Positions 42,490 to 52,231 of a DNA stretch of 64,000 nt are shown here, piece by piece. This DNA comes from Corynebacterium glyciniphilum AJ 3170. Its GTDB lineage: Bacteria; Actinomycetota; Actinomycetes; Mycobacteriales; Mycobacteriaceae. The stretch is from NCBI RefSeq assembly GCF_007673095.1, contig NZ_VDYZ01000008.1, positions 1-64,000 on the forward strand, in the 5' to 3' direction. The notes under the pieces were generated by a model. It was not told the origin of the DNA, made no database searches, and was given only the letters and a program-made list of their open reading frames with translations. Position 1 is the first letter of the stretch; every line of letters starts with the position of its first letter. The position numbers were made by a program, and so were the translations under genes.

Positions 42490-43502
42490 TCACGGCCGAG
42501 AACATCCAGGTCACCTACGCCGGACGCCCCGTCATCGACGGTGTCTCCCTCACCGTGCCCCCCACCGGCACGCTCGGCCTCGTCGGCCCCAACGGTTCGG
42601 GGAAGACCACAGTGCTGCGTGCCCTCTACGGTGCGGCACCGCTGACAGCCGGGCGCGTCCTGCTCGACGGCGACGACCTCGCCACGACACGGCGACGCGA
42701 CATCGCCACCCGCATCGCCGTCGTCGCCCAGGAACGTGACACCACGTCCTCCGGCATGCCGGTGAGCGTCGCCGACCTGGTGACGCTCGGACGACTGCCC
42801 CACCAGGGGCTCGGGGCGCGCACCACCGGCCACGACCGGGCCGTCGTCGCCGGCGCACTCGACGCCGTCGGACTCACCGACCTCGCGCGGCGCGACCTGG
42901 ACGGTCTCTCCGGTGGTGAACATCAGCGCGCCCTCATCGCCCGGGCGCTCGCCCAGCAGACCCCCCACATCCTTCTCGACGAGCCGACGAACCACCTCGA
43001 CGTCCGCTACCAGCACGACATCCTCGAACTGGTCAGCGGGCTTCCCGGTTCCGCTGTCGTGCTCCACGACCTGAACCTCGCCGCCCGCTACTGCGACCGC
43101 ATCGTCGTCCTGGAGGACGGCCACGTCGTCGCCGACGGTTCCCCGGACGAGGTGCTCGTCCCGGACGTCCTGGAGCCGGTGTATCAACGTCCGGTGACCA
43201 GGTTCGACATCGGCGGCGAGATCACCCTGGTCTTCCCCCGGACCGCGCAGAATGTTTCTAGCCCCTCAGCTAGACAATCTGGGACGAGGGCGCGTCTACC
43301 CGATGATCTGCAGCACGCCTTCGGCAATCACGGTCGACGCCAGGTAGGTCGCGACGATGACCACGATCCCGACCGGGATGATCTTCCACCCGATCTGGCG
43401 GAGCAACGGCAGGTCCTTGCCGATACTCAGACCGGCCACCGACAGCATCATGGTGATCACCGCCAGGAAGTCCACGCTCTCAGAGACCTGCAGCAGCCAT
43501 GA
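42486..43502 (+). CDS. ABC importer ATP-binding protein with antisense C-terminal extension
   Basis: Residues 1-255 are a complete FecE/BtuD ATPase: Walker A GPNGSGKTTVLRAL, signature LSGGEHQRALIARAL, Walker B HILLDEPTNHLD, H-loop VVLHDLNLA. Normal proteins end near GGEITLVFPR. Here the frame stays open for about 80 more residues rich in Arg, Asp, Gln and His, and this part is antisense to the DUF3100 gene for 207 nt. The tail looks non-selected, so a stop codon may have been lost. Start GTG 42486. Confidence 0.85.
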   Translation: MITAENIQVTYAGRPVIDGVSLTVPPTGTLGLVGPNGSGKTTVLRALYGAAPLTAGRVLLDGDDLATTRRRDIATRIAVVAQERDTTSSGMPVSVADLVTLGRLPHQGLGARTTGHDRAVVAGALDAVGLTDLARRDLDGLSGGEHQRALIARALAQQTPHILLDEPTNHLDVRYQHDILELVSGLPGSAVVLHDLNLAARYCDRIVVLEDGHVVADGSPDEVLVPDVLEPVYQRPVTRFDIGGEITLVFPRTAQNVSSPSARQSGTRARLPDDLQHAFGNHGRRQVGRDDDHDPDRDDLPPDLAEQRQVLADTQTGHRQHHGDHRQEVHALRDLQQP

Positions 43503-44669
43503 CGCGACGGGCGAGGCAGGAATCGTCAGCAGCGTGCCCACCGTGATCACGATGATGATCGCCGGTGCCTTCCCCTTCGTGATCCTGGCGACCCAGAGCC
43601 CGGCTGCGGTCAGCAGCGCCATGGCGAGGTAGGTGATGACCATGTCCCAGGAGAACCCGCCGGTCGAGACGACGGACACGACCACTCCGGCGACGCTGAT
43701 CATCGACAGTGAGATCCACAGGGGCATCTTCACGATCGGCGCATCCGTCACAGCGGTCGCCAGGTCCGCCGACGTCTTCAGGAGCTTGCCGGCGCTGTCT
43801 GCCTTCTTGTCGTCCTTCGCGCTCTGGCGGCGGGTGAGGAAGCGGTAGAACCGGTCGGCCAACGGCAGGGCCACCCAGATGCCCAGGTAGGCCCCGGCGA
43901 TCGCGGCAATGAGATTCGCCGTCGTACTGAGCGCGAGAATCTGGTCGGCGAACTCCGGGTGTGCCGCCGTCACCGAGGCCGACCCCGCGGCCATCATCGA
44001 CCCCGACCCCACGCCGGCACCCATCGCCAGGGCACGCCAGTCGAAGATCCCCAGCGAGGACGCCAACGACGCGATGAGGCTGATGATCACGGCACCGAAC
44101 ACGGACCCGAAGATGTACATCGACAGCACACCCCGGTACTGCTGCGAGTTCGGTCCGAACCGCTCGGTCACCATGGCGAAGGCACCTTCACGGTCGATCG
44201 AGAACGTGGCGCCCACCGTGGCGGACCCCATCCGCAGCATCACCGCCAGGGGCAGCGCGAGGCAGATCGGTCCCACGATGTTGCCGATCTCCTGCAGGAG
44301 GAGTGCCGGCCCGGCGTCCAGCAGGAACGGGATGTTCGGCCCCAGTGTGAAGGAGAGACGGGCGACGAGCACCAGCACCGCCACCGCCATGACGGCGTTG
44401 GCCACATGCTGGAGGTCCAGCGGCATCGGGCGGATCCGCTGTGTCGAGATCCCCACCCCCATCGCCAACGCCCAGATCATCGGGAGCAGGGACAGTGCGG
44501 CGAAACCCAGTGAGATCTCCACGGGCCCGATGAGTTGGGCGATCGCCGCGATGACGATGATGAGCCCGGCCAGGATCCAGAGCCCGGGACTTCGGAGCGT
44601 CGGGGCGATGATGCGTGGCGGACTGGGCTCACTCGTGGGGGCCGGGACCTCCAGAGGCTTGTTACTCAT
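43296..44669 (-). CDS. DUF3100 membrane protein, putative transporter
   Basis: A 457-residue protein with about eleven to twelve helices. GVGSGSMMAAGSASVTAAHP and TLGPNIPFLLDAGPALLLQEIG are conserved-looking blocks. DUF3100 proteins often lie beside M20 peptidases, as here, which suggests import or export of the amidohydrolase substrate or product; this is inference. ATG 44669 removes an unlikely polar leader. A 195-bp gap to the regulator gene holds its promoter and nothing else seen. Confidence 0.75.
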   Translation of the reverse strand: MSNKPLEVPAPTSEPSPPRIIAPTLRSPGLWILAGLIIVIAAIAQLIGPVEISLGFAALSLLPMIWALAMGVGISTQRIRPMPLDLQHVANAVMAVAVLVLVARLSFTLGPNIPFLLDAGPALLLQEIGNIVGPICLALPLAVMLRMGSATVGATFSIDREGAFAMVTERFGPNSQQYRGVLSMYIFGSVFGAVIISLIASLASSLGIFDWRALAMGAGVGSGSMMAAGSASVTAAHPEFADQILALSTTANLIAAIAGAYLGIWVALPLADRFYRFLTRRQSAKDDKKADSAGKLLKTSADLATAVTDAPIVKMPLWISLSMISVAGVVVSVVSTGGFSWDMVITYLAMALLTAAGLWVARITKGKAPAIIIVITVGTLLTIPASPVASWLLQVSESVDFLAVITMMLSVAGLSIGKDLPLLRQIGWKIIPVGIVVIVATYLASTVIAEGVLQIIG

Positions 44670-44864
44670 GTCAGGTTCTCTTCTCGTGGTGAGTTCACCG
44701 GTCAGTCGGCGCCCGGAGGGGTGTCGTCCCGAGGTCGTCACGTGCCGCCTGTCCGTCCCCGGTGCGGGGATGGCGCGAAAGTACGTGACCCAACACACAA
44801 ACACGTGCAGATGCAGGAAATGACGTCAAGGGGTCCGAGATCGCAGGATCTGACATGAGCTCCG

Positions 44865-45794
44865 TCAGGGCATCGGGACTGTCCTTCCCGTGGCGTCACC
44901 GTTGTCGTCGAGGACATGACCGAGGTGCTTCAGGGACCGCAGCACCACTGACCGGTCGACGATCCGGACTCCCGGCAGCCTCTCCTCGAGCACCGCCTCC
45001 AGCTTGTTCACCTCGAGCAGTGAGCGGAGCCACGCCGCCATGATCACGTTGTACTCACCCGTCGCCGTGACCACCAGGCGGGCCTCATCGATCTTGCTGA
45101 GCAATGGCCCGACCCTGGACACCTTGTCCGCCGGCACCTGGAGGAAGTACCACACCGACACCGGCCACGGCGTCCGCGACCGTGCGACGTCCACGCGGAC
45201 CTTGTAACGTTCCGTGGCCGTCATCGCCGCCACGACCTCGCGGGCCTTCTCCAGTTCATCCGGGGCCAGCCGCGGCATCGCTGCACCGGCGCGACCGGAC
45301 GCGGTGCGCCCGGTGATCGTCGCCACCTCGTCCCGGGAGAGGGCCCGCAGGCGCCACTCACGGGCGTCAGCGACGATCTGGGAGACCAGGTGCGTGCGCA
45401 CACGACGCACCCCGTCCAGCTCCTGGATGTGTTCAAGCGTCCAGTGCGCCAACGCCGAGGTATCCGGGGTAAGCAGGCTGAGCATGATGTCACGGGCACC
45501 GGCGGTGAGGTCGATCGTGAACGCCCCACGCTCCTCCACCAACGCCTCCGCCACCTGCATGGTCCGCCCCGGCTGACACTCGATTTCGATGAGGGAGAAC
45601 ACCGCGTCGGGGTCCCACCCGTACCCCGTCACATAGACGGCCCCCTGCCGCCGGAGCTGCGCCCACCGGCGGGCGAGGGTGACCGGGTCCGCACCGACAA
45701 CGGGTGCCAATGCCGCCCACGCTGCACGAGGAGCCACCTGAACGGCGTGAACTAGCCGTTCATCCAGAGCGTCCAGTGTCATTTCCTGCGTCAT
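44865..45794 (-). CDS. Lrp/AsnC-type regulator with duplicated ligand domain
   Basis: A 309-residue regulator. It begins with an AsnC-type helix-turn-helix (LDERLVHAVQVAPRAAWAAL, then ARRWAQLRRQGAV). Two RAM-like regions follow (about residues 65-140 and 205-290, the second with TATGEYNVIMAAWLRSLLEV). Most Lrp proteins have about 150 residues, so this double form is distinctive. It is divergent from the M20 peptidase gene 130 bp away and just downstream of DUF3100, and probably senses an amino acid for both. Confidence 0.8.
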   Translation of the reverse strand: MTQEMTLDALDERLVHAVQVAPRAAWAALAPVVGADPVTLARRWAQLRRQGAVYVTGYGWDPDAVFSLIEIECQPGRTMQVAEALVEERGAFTIDLTAGARDIMLSLLTPDTSALAHWTLEHIQELDGVRRVRTHLVSQIVADAREWRLRALSRDEVATITGRTASGRAGAAMPRLAPDELEKAREVVAAMTATERYKVRVDVARSRTPWPVSVWYFLQVPADKVSRVGPLLSKIDEARLVVTATGEYNVIMAAWLRSLLEVNKLEAVLEERLPGVRIVDRSVVLRSLKHLGHVLDDNGDATGRTVPMP

Positions 45795-45924
45795 CTGACC
45801 ATTTTCCGTCGATTTCCTGCTCTACGGCCTGAAGGTTCCAGCGTCTCACTACCTTATGCTCACACTACGCCTGGCGTGCGCGCCCACCACGGTGACCACC
45901 GACCCTCTTTTCAAGGAGCCCCGA

Positions 45925-47142
45925 ATGACTGATCTCACCACCCTCACCACCGCGACGGACGCCGTCACCGGACGTATCGACCACCACCGCGACCGCCTGC
46001 TCGAGATCAGCCACACCCTCCACGCGAACCCCGAACTCGCCTTCGAGGAACACGACTCCGCCGAGCTCGTCGCCGAGGAACTGCGTACCGCCGGTTTCGA
46101 CGTCACCGTCGGGGTCTACGGCCTGGACACCGCCATCGAAGCCACCTACGGCAGCGGGGACTTCGTCGTCGCCGTCTGCGCCGAGTACGACGCCCTCCCC
46201 GGCATCGGCCACGCCTGCGGACACAACATCATCGCCACCGCCGGTCTCGGAGCCGCCCTGGGGCTCGCCGAGATCGCCGACGCCGCCGGCATCCGCGTCA
46301 AGCTCCTCGGCACCCCGGCCGAGGAACACGGCGGCGGCAAAGTGCTCATGCTGCGCGAAGGTGCCTGGGAGGACGCGACCATCTCCCTCATGGTCCACGG
46401 CGGCCCCGGCGGCACCGACGCCCGGTGCGGCGACTTCACCAGCCAGGCCGTCGACCGCTTCAAGGTCACCTACACCGGCGTCCCCGCCCACGCCGCGGCC
46501 GCACCGCAGAACGGTGTCAACGCCCTCGACGCCGCGACAGTGGCCCTGACCTCCATCGGGTTGCTGCGCCAGCAGCTGGACAAGTCCGTCCGCGTCGCCG
46601 GCGTGGTCACCGAAGGCGGCCACGTCACCAACATCATCCCCGACCACACCGAGATCGACGCTGAGGTCCGTGCCTTCGACATGGACGTCCTCGAGGACGC
46701 CAAACGCCGGGTGATGAACTGCTTCGAAGCGGGTGCCCTGGCGTCGGGCTGCTCCTGGTCGGTGGTGGACACCGAGCCCCGCTACGCCAGCCTCATCCAG
46801 GACCCCCTCCTCGCCGACGCCTGGAACACCGCCCTGACGGATCTGGGACGTGAGGTCACGGCACAGCCGGACAGCGCGGGCGGCTCCACCGACATGGGCA
46901 ACGTCTCCCAGGTCGTCCCCTCCATCCACCCGATGATCGCACTCCTGGGCACCGACGCCCCGCCGCACACCACCGGCTTCGCTGCCGCAGCCGCCACCCC
47001 GGCCGGGGACGACGCCGCGATCGTCTCGGCGAAGGGCCTCGCACTCGCCGCCGCCGCCGTGGCGCTCACCCCGGCGACCCGGGAGGAGCTGCTCGCCCGC
47101 CAGGCCGCTCGTCCCGCCGGGGCCACCACGGTAGAGTCCTGA
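45925..47142 (+). CDS. M20-family amidohydrolase (aminoacylase/AbgA-like)
   Basis: A 405-residue metallopeptidase. It shows LHANPELAFEEHDSAE, the metal-ligand block GIGHACGHNII, the catalytic Glu in GTPAEEHGGGK, the dimerisation domain FKVTYTGVPAHAAAAP and a late metal residue in PHTTGFAAAA. This pattern is that of M20D enzymes acting on N-acyl amino acids or aminobenzoyl-glutamate. AAGGAG precedes ATG 45925. Only 2 nt separate it from sdaA, so the two are an operon for amino acid release and use. Confidence 0.85.
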   Translation: MTDLTTLTTATDAVTGRIDHHRDRLLEISHTLHANPELAFEEHDSAELVAEELRTAGFDVTVGVYGLDTAIEATYGSGDFVVAVCAEYDALPGIGHACGHNIIATAGLGAALGLAEIADAAGIRVKLLGTPAEEHGGGKVLMLREGAWEDATISLMVHGGPGGTDARCGDFTSQAVDRFKVTYTGVPAHAAAAPQNGVNALDAATVALTSIGLLRQQLDKSVRVAGVVTEGGHVTNIIPDHTEIDAEVRAFDMDVLEDAKRRVMNCFEAGALASGCSWSVVDTEPRYASLIQDPLLADAWNTALTDLGREVTAQPDSAGGSTDMGNVSQVVPSIHPMIALLGTDAPPHTTGFAAAAATPAGDDAAIVSAKGLALAAAAVALTPATREELLARQAARPAGATTVES

Positions 47143-47144
47143 CC

Positions 47145-48506
47145 ATGACGTCAACGACGGTGTACGTCTCCGCCCTCGACCTGTTCTCCATCGGCATCGG
47201 GCCGTCTTCGTCCCACACGGTCGGGCCGATGCGCGCGGGCGCGGATTTCGCGGGCCGCACCGCCGACCTGCCCGGGATCGCCCGGGTCAGCGTCCAACTC
47301 TACGGGTCACTGTCCGCCACCGGACGCGGGCACGGCACCCCGGACGCCGTGGTCGCCGGGCTCCGCGGCGCACAGCCGGAGACGTGCGACCCGGACGACG
47401 TCCGCGGGGCATGGTCGGAGCACCCTGAGATCCCGACAGAACTCCTGCTCAACGGGAGGACCCCCGTCCTCTTCAGCCGGGACGACGTGGTCTTCAACCC
47501 TGCGTCCCGCGACCTCCGTCACCCGAACACCATGGTCCTGCAGGCGTGGACCGACGGCGCACCCTCACCGGCCGTGGAAGAGACGTACCTCTCCATCGGA
47601 GGCGGCTTCATCGAACGTGTCGGGGACGAGAGTGGAACTGAGCCTCCCACCAGCGCGGACGGCCCCGGTTTCCGCAACGCCAGCGAACTCCTCGCACTGT
47701 GCACGGACGGCCGCACCATCGCCGACGTCGCCTGGACCGCCGAGTGCACGCGCCGCTCCCCCGACGACGTGACCGCCGGCATCGACGCCATCTGGTCGGC
47801 GATGCGCACCTGCGTCGACGCCGGCCTGCACACCGACGGCGTCCTCCCCGGGCGCCTCCACGTCCGACGCCGCGCCGCAGCCATGCGTCGCCGCCTGGAG
47901 GACGACCCCGCCTCCGCCATCGATGAATGGCTGCACGTCTACGCGCTGGCCGTCAACGAGGAGAACGCCGGAGGCGGACGCGTCGTCACGGCCCCCACCA
48001 ACGGTGCCGCCGGCATCATCCCCGCCGTCCTGCACTACTGGTGGAAGACCACGCCCGACGCCACCGACACCGACGTGCGCACCTTCCTGCTCACCGCAGC
48101 GGCCGTCGGCTCACTGATCAAGGCCAACGCCTCGATCTCCGGGGCCGAGGGTGGTTGCCAAGCGGAGGTCGGCTCGGCCTGCGCCATGGCTGCCGCAGGT
48201 TTCTGCGCCGTCCGGGGCGGTACCGCAGCACAGGTGGAGAACGCCGCCGAGATCGCCGTGGAGCACCACCTCGGTCTGACCTGCGACCCCATCGGCGGAC
48301 TGGTGCAGATCCCCTGCATCGAACGCAACGCCGTCGCCGCATCCACCGCCGTCACCGCCGCACGTCTCGCGTTGGCGGGCGACGGCTCGCACGTCGTCTC
48401 CCTCGACGCCGTCATCCAGACGATGCGGGAGACCGGAGCCGACATGAACGACAAGTACAAGGAGACCAGCCGCGGCGGCCTCGCCGTCAACGTGGTGGAG
48501 TGCTGA
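47145..48506 (+). CDS. sdaA: L-serine dehydratase (single-chain, 4Fe-4S)
   Basis: A 453-residue type 2 enzyme converting serine to pyruvate and ammonia. The beta domain starts [20 protein letters not shown]. The alpha domain has [20 protein letters not shown] and [21 protein letters not shown], and the iron-sulfur cysteines are in [19 protein letters not shown]. It follows the M20 gene with no room for a promoter. Its 3' end overlaps the convergent PepSY gene by 20 nt. Confidence 0.95.
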   Translation: MTSTTVYVSALDLFSIGIGPSSSHTVGPMRAGADFAGRTADLPGIARVSVQLYGSLSATGRGHGTPDAVVAGLRGAQPETCDPDDVRGAWSEHPEIPTELLLNGRTPVLFSRDDVVFNPASRDLRHPNTMVLQAWTDGAPSPAVEETYLSIGGGFIERVGDESGTEPPTSADGPGFRNASELLALCTDGRTIADVAWTAECTRRSPDDVTAGIDAIWSAMRTCVDAGLHTDGVLPGRLHVRRRAAAMRRRLEDDPASAIDEWLHVYALAVNEENAGGGRVVTAPTNGAAGIIPAVLHYWWKTTPDATDTDVRTFLLTAAAVGSLIKANASISGAEGGCQAEVGSACAMAAAGFCAVRGGTAAQVENAAEIAVEHHLGLTCDPIGGLVQIPCIERNAVAASTAVTAARLALAGDGSHVVSLDAVIQTMRETGADMNDKYKETSRGGLAVNVVEC

Positions 48507-49962
48507 GTGGAGTGCCACCCCTGCGGCGCGCCGCGCCCCAGAGCACGCTGACCAGGACGAAAGCCAGGCAAGTGATCCCGAACAACGGCGCAACGACACC
48601 GTAGGCAACCAGCGCAGCGACGAGGACCAGCGTTCCCGCCGTCGGTCGCGACCACGGTGCCCTCCGCGGCGGACCCGCGAAACCTCCGGCGGGTCGACGC
48701 TTCCACCACATCATGTACCCCCAGCAGACCATCGCGATGATCGCTGCGGCCAGCAGCCCCAGCACCAGCTGGTTCGGCAGGCCGAACAGGGTGCCCATGT
48801 GCAGCTGGATAAGCCAGCCCGTGAGCTTCGCCGCCAGCGGCCAGTCCGCGAAATCAAGCCGGTCGGTCACCCGGCCGGTGGCCCAGTCAATCGCGACCGC
48901 GTCATTCGACAACCGGTAGGCGGCCCGGTCCTCCGACGCCGTCCACGCCTGGCCCTCCACAGCCGGAGGCGTGATCGTCACCGGAGCACGCAGTTCCGCC
49001 TCCGCCGTCGTCGCCACCCGGTCGACCGATCCTGCGTTCAGCCCGCTGACCCGGACGCCGGCCGGCATCGCATGACCCCCGTGTCCCTCGTGACCGGCGT
49101 GCGCCCCACCACCGGACGGTGCCACCGGCTGTGCACCCGGCAAGGTGGCCTCCACCGCCGGTGTCCCCCAGCTCAACTTCTCCCGGAGGTCCCCGATCGT
49201 GCCACCGGCGACAGACGACCAGGTCAGTCCGGTGACAGTCAGAAACACCATGCCCGCCACGACAAGCGTCCCCGTCGCCCCGTGCAGACGCATCGTCCGG
49301 GTCCGGCCGCGGCCGCCGGTACGCACCATGTTCCTGAGCTTCGACGCCGCCACCTGACTCTTCCGCTGTCGCTGCCACCACATCACCACGCCACCGACAG
49401 CGAGGACTCCCAGCCAGCTCGCGGCCGTCTCAGAGTACAGCCGTCCGGGCTCCCCGAGCCACGCCGTGCGATGGCCCTCGGCGATCCACTGTCGCAACGG
49501 CAGCGAGGCGGAGCTGCCGTACTGGGTGGTGTCGCCCTTCACCTCGCCTGTCCAGGGGTCCAGGAACACCGCCTGCACGGTGGACTCCGGCAGGCCGGGG
49601 TCGTTGAACAGTACCCGGGTCGTCTCGCCGTCACCGCCGATCCGCACGCCGGACAAGGCCAGGTCGGGATGCTCCTCCTGCGCCGTGGCCACCAGTTCGC
49701 TGACGGGGAGCTTCTCTGTGCCGTCGGTACCGTCGGGCGCCGTGGCGGTGAGCATCGAGTGGTTCGTCACCTGCTCCACCGTCGGTGCGAATGCGTAGAG
49801 CAGGCCGGTGACCGCCGCGACGAGGATCAGCGGCGCGCACACCACCCCCGCGAAGAAATGCAGTCGTCTGAGCAGATGGTTCTGCTGGCGGTCCGCAGCG
49901 CGCGGAGAAGTTGGGGGCCCTGGAGTCGCTGTGGACTCTGTCGTGGTCACGGTGCTGGTCAC
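48487..49962 (-). CDS. PepSY-associated membrane protein with His-rich loop
   Basis: A 491-residue PiuB-like protein with four main helices. The first is LRRLHFFAGVVCAPLILVAAVTG (only part quoted: RRLHFFAGVVCAPLI). PepSY-type regions are LDPWTGEVKGDTTQ and IDWATGRVTDRLDF, and LHGATGTLVVAGMVFLTVTGL and LHMGTLFGLPN follow. The loop GAHAGHEGHGGHAMP is a likely copper or other metal site. Such proteins are thought to act in membrane iron/copper reduction. The start is taken at GTG 49962, with 49950 possible. It is divergent from the copper chaperone gene. Confidence 0.78.
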   Translation of the reverse strand: MTSTVTTTESTATPGPPTSPRAADRQQNHLLRRLHFFAGVVCAPLILVAAVTGLLYAFAPTVEQVTNHSMLTATAPDGTDGTEKLPVSELVATAQEEHPDLALSGVRIGGDGETTRVLFNDPGLPESTVQAVFLDPWTGEVKGDTTQYGSSASLPLRQWIAEGHRTAWLGEPGRLYSETAASWLGVLAVGGVVMWWQRQRKSQVAASKLRNMVRTGGRGRTRTMRLHGATGTLVVAGMVFLTVTGLTWSSVAGGTIGDLREKLSWGTPAVEATLPGAQPVAPSGGGAHAGHEGHGGHAMPAGVRVSGLNAGSVDRVATTAEAELRAPVTITPPAVEGQAWTASEDRAAYRLSNDAVAIDWATGRVTDRLDFADWPLAAKLTGWLIQLHMGTLFGLPNQLVLGLLAAAIIAMVCWGYMMWWKRRPAGGFAGPPRRAPWSRPTAGTLVLVAALVAYGVVAPLFGITCLAFVLVSVLWGAARRRGGTPLSTPPR

Positions 49963-50133
49963 GATGGAGTTGTCGGATCCACGGTCCGGACGGTTCCGGT
50001 CGGGGGTGTCACCGGGCAGGCTCCCCCACCCCCGGACGTGATCCCGGTGACGTACCGGAACTCTTCTGACGATAGAACCGACTAGTAGGTTGACCAGTAA
50101 TTCAGACTCTCTCGTGATTTTCAGGAGTGTTCG

Positions 50134-50724
50134 ATGCCCGACACCATGAAGCGCCGCCTCACCGCCGCCTCCCTCGCCTCCGTCCTCGCCCTCAGCCTCA
50201 CCGCCTGCGGTAGCGGGAGCAACGACGGCAACGACAGCGACGCGGCGACCACCACCGGACAGGACACCGGGCAGAGCAGCGACGCCATCGCCTTCTCCGA
50301 CGGCTACGTCGGCGCCAAGGACACCGAGACCTCCATGACCGCCGTCTTCGGCGAGCTCACCAACTCCACGGACGAGGACATCCACCTCACCCGCGTCACC
50401 GGTGACCTCGACGGCGTCTACCAGTTCCACGAGACCGTCGACGGCATCATGAAAGAGACCGACGACGGCCTCGTCGTCCCCGCCAACGGCAGCGTCGCGA
50501 TGGAACCCGGCAGCACCCACATCATGATCATGGAGAACAACGACGAGATCGCCGCCGGCGACGCACTCACCCTCACCCTCACCGGCGAGGACGGCACCAC
50601 CTACGAGATCAGCGACATCCCCGTCCGCGTGCAGCAGTCCGCCCACGAGGACTACGGCACCGGTGACAGCACAGACGACGCAGACGCCACCGACGGCGAG
50701 CACGACGAGCATGCCGGGCACTGA
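50134..50724 (+). CDS. PCu(A)C-type periplasmic copper chaperone lipoprotein
   Basis: A 196-residue lipoprotein with lipobox LSLTACGSG and an acidic linker. The PCuAC domain has the Cu(I) residues in the classical order: QFHETVDGIM, then VAMEPGSTHIMIM. The tail GEHDEHAGH adds a second His-rich metal site. It delivers copper outside the membrane. CAGGAG precedes ATG 50134. The DyP gene start lies within its last 14 nt. Confidence 0.85.
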   Translation: MPDTMKRRLTAASLASVLALSLTACGSGSNDGNDSDAATTTGQDTGQSSDAIAFSDGYVGAKDTETSMTAVFGELTNSTDEDIHLTRVTGDLDGVYQFHETVDGIMKETDDGLVVPANGSVAMEPGSTHIMIMENNDEIAAGDALTLTLTGEDGTTYEISDIPVRVQQSAHEDYGTGDSTDDADATDGEHDEHAGH

Positions 50725-51925
50725 TCCTCACACGGTGGCGCGGGGCCTGACCCGCCGCGGTTTCCTCGGTGGACTGGGCACGATCGGTATCCTCGGCACC
50801 GCCGCCGTCACGACGTCCTGCTCCGACGGACAGGACGCTGCCGCCACAGAACCGGAGGCGGCCACCGTCCCTTTCGACGGTGACCACCAGGCCGGCATCG
50901 CCACGCCCCTCCAGGCACACAACACCACCGTCGCCTTCTCACTGCGTGACGGCGTCGACCGCAGGGCCGTCCAACGCCTGCTCCGCATCTGGACCGGAGA
51001 CGCGCGACGTCTCTGCGCCGGCACGCCCGTGCTCGCCGACCTGGAACCGGAACTCGCCTCCAACCCCGGCAACCTCACCGTCACCTGCGGTTTCGGCCCG
51101 GGGCTCTACGCTGCCGCCGGAATCTCCGACAAAGCCCCCTCATGGCTGAAACCGCTGCCACACTTCACCGGTGACAGGCTCGACGCCACCTGGGGCGAGC
51201 GCGACATCGTCCTGCAGATCTGCGGCGACGACCGCACGACCGTCTCCCACGCGCTACGCGTCCTCGTCCGCGGCGGCGCCGACTACGCCCGACCGTCCTG
51301 GAGCCAGACCGGGTTCCTGGACGTGCAGGACGGCACCCCCCGCAACCTCTTCGGTTTCAAGGACGGCAGTATCAACCCGCGCTCGGAGAAGGAGTTCGAC
51401 TCCCAGGTGTGGAATGACGACGGCGGGACCTGCATGATCGTCCGTCGCATCGCCTTCGACATGCCCGAATGGGAGTCCGTGGACCGCGGCACCCGTGAAG
51501 TCGCGATGGGGCGCACCATCGTCGAGGGAGCACCACTGAGCGGCGGCGACGAGTTCACCGACGTCGACGTGAACAAGATCGGCGACGACGGCCTACCCCT
51601 CATCGACGCCCACTCACATGTGGCTCTGGCGACCTCACGCAACGGTAATGCGGAACGTATGCTGCGGCGCGCCTACAACTACGATCTTCCCGTCACCGCC
51701 GGAGCGGCAGGTCTGCAGGACGCCGACCTGATCGACCTCTCCGACACCGGACTGATCTTCACCTGTTTCCAGCGTGACCCGGGTACATCCTTCATTCCTG
51801 TCCAGCGACGCCTCGCCGAGGGCGACCGGTTGAATGAGTGGATCACCCACGTCGGTTCGGCGGTGTTCCACGTCCCGGGAGGAACGTCCGGGGACAGCTA
51901 CTGGGGTGAGGACCTGCTGGGATGA
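50711..51925 (+). CDS. Tat-exported DyP-type heme peroxidase (EfeB-like)
   Basis: A 404-residue peroxidase. The twin-arginine signal is LTRRGFLGGLGTIG. The catalytic GxxDG region is LFGFKDGSINPR, the proximal heme His is in DAHSHVALAT, and RRAYNYD and TCFQRDPGTSFIPVQRRL follow. It is transported folded with heme. Genetic coupling to a PCuAC chaperone is a known actinobacterial arrangement and suggests copper-linked oxidation of extracellular substrates or iron release. Confidence 0.9.
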   Translation: MPGTDPHTVARGLTRRGFLGGLGTIGILGTAAVTTSCSDGQDAAATEPEAATVPFDGDHQAGIATPLQAHNTTVAFSLRDGVDRRAVQRLLRIWTGDARRLCAGTPVLADLEPELASNPGNLTVTCGFGPGLYAAAGISDKAPSWLKPLPHFTGDRLDATWGERDIVLQICGDDRTTVSHALRVLVRGGADYARPSWSQTGFLDVQDGTPRNLFGFKDGSINPRSEKEFDSQVWNDDGGTCMIVRRIAFDMPEWESVDRGTREVAMGRTIVEGAPLSGGDEFTDVDVNKIGDDGLPLIDAHSHVALATSRNGNAERMLRRAYNYDLPVTAGAAGLQDADLIDLSDTGLIFTCFQRDPGTSFIPVQRRLAEGDRLNEWITHVGSAVFHVPGGTSGDSYWGEDLLG

Positions 51926-52045
51926 CGGATGTGGTCTCACCACGTGGATCACGGCTGACGGTGCGTGACACTTTTCGGCTTTCGGTGGCGGCAGGAGCCG
52001 GATTCTGTCATGCACCGTCCCACGTACGGGCAGTGCCCTGAGCAC

Positions 52046-52231
52046 TCACATCAGGAAGATGAAGCACACCACCGTGGCGATGATCATCGCCGCCATGAAC
52101 AGCAGCGTCACCACGTCTGCGGTGGAGGAGCCGGGAATCTCCGGCTGCTCAGCCTGATCCTCCAGCGCCTCCATGTTTTCCATGTTCTCCGGGGTTTCAA
52201 GAGCCTCAGTAGCCTCTGACTCGGGTTTCAT
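52046..52231 (-). CDS. small single-helix membrane protein, hypothetical
   Basis: A 61-residue protein. The acidic N-terminal half (MKPESEATEALETPENMENM) is followed by one C-terminal membrane helix (ADVVTLLFMAAMIIATVVCF). It is tail-anchored. It is coupled by ATGA to the larger membrane protein upstream and is probably its partner. Function unknown. Confidence 0.6.
   Translation of the reverse strand: MKPESEATEALETPENMENMEALEDQAEQPEIPGSSTADVVTLLFMAAMIIATVVCFIFLM

Noticed and set aside
45865..47154. 429-codon minus-strand ORF opposite the M20 gene
   Set aside because: Gly/Val/Asp-rich shadow frame; the plus strand has the metal ligands and catalytic residues.
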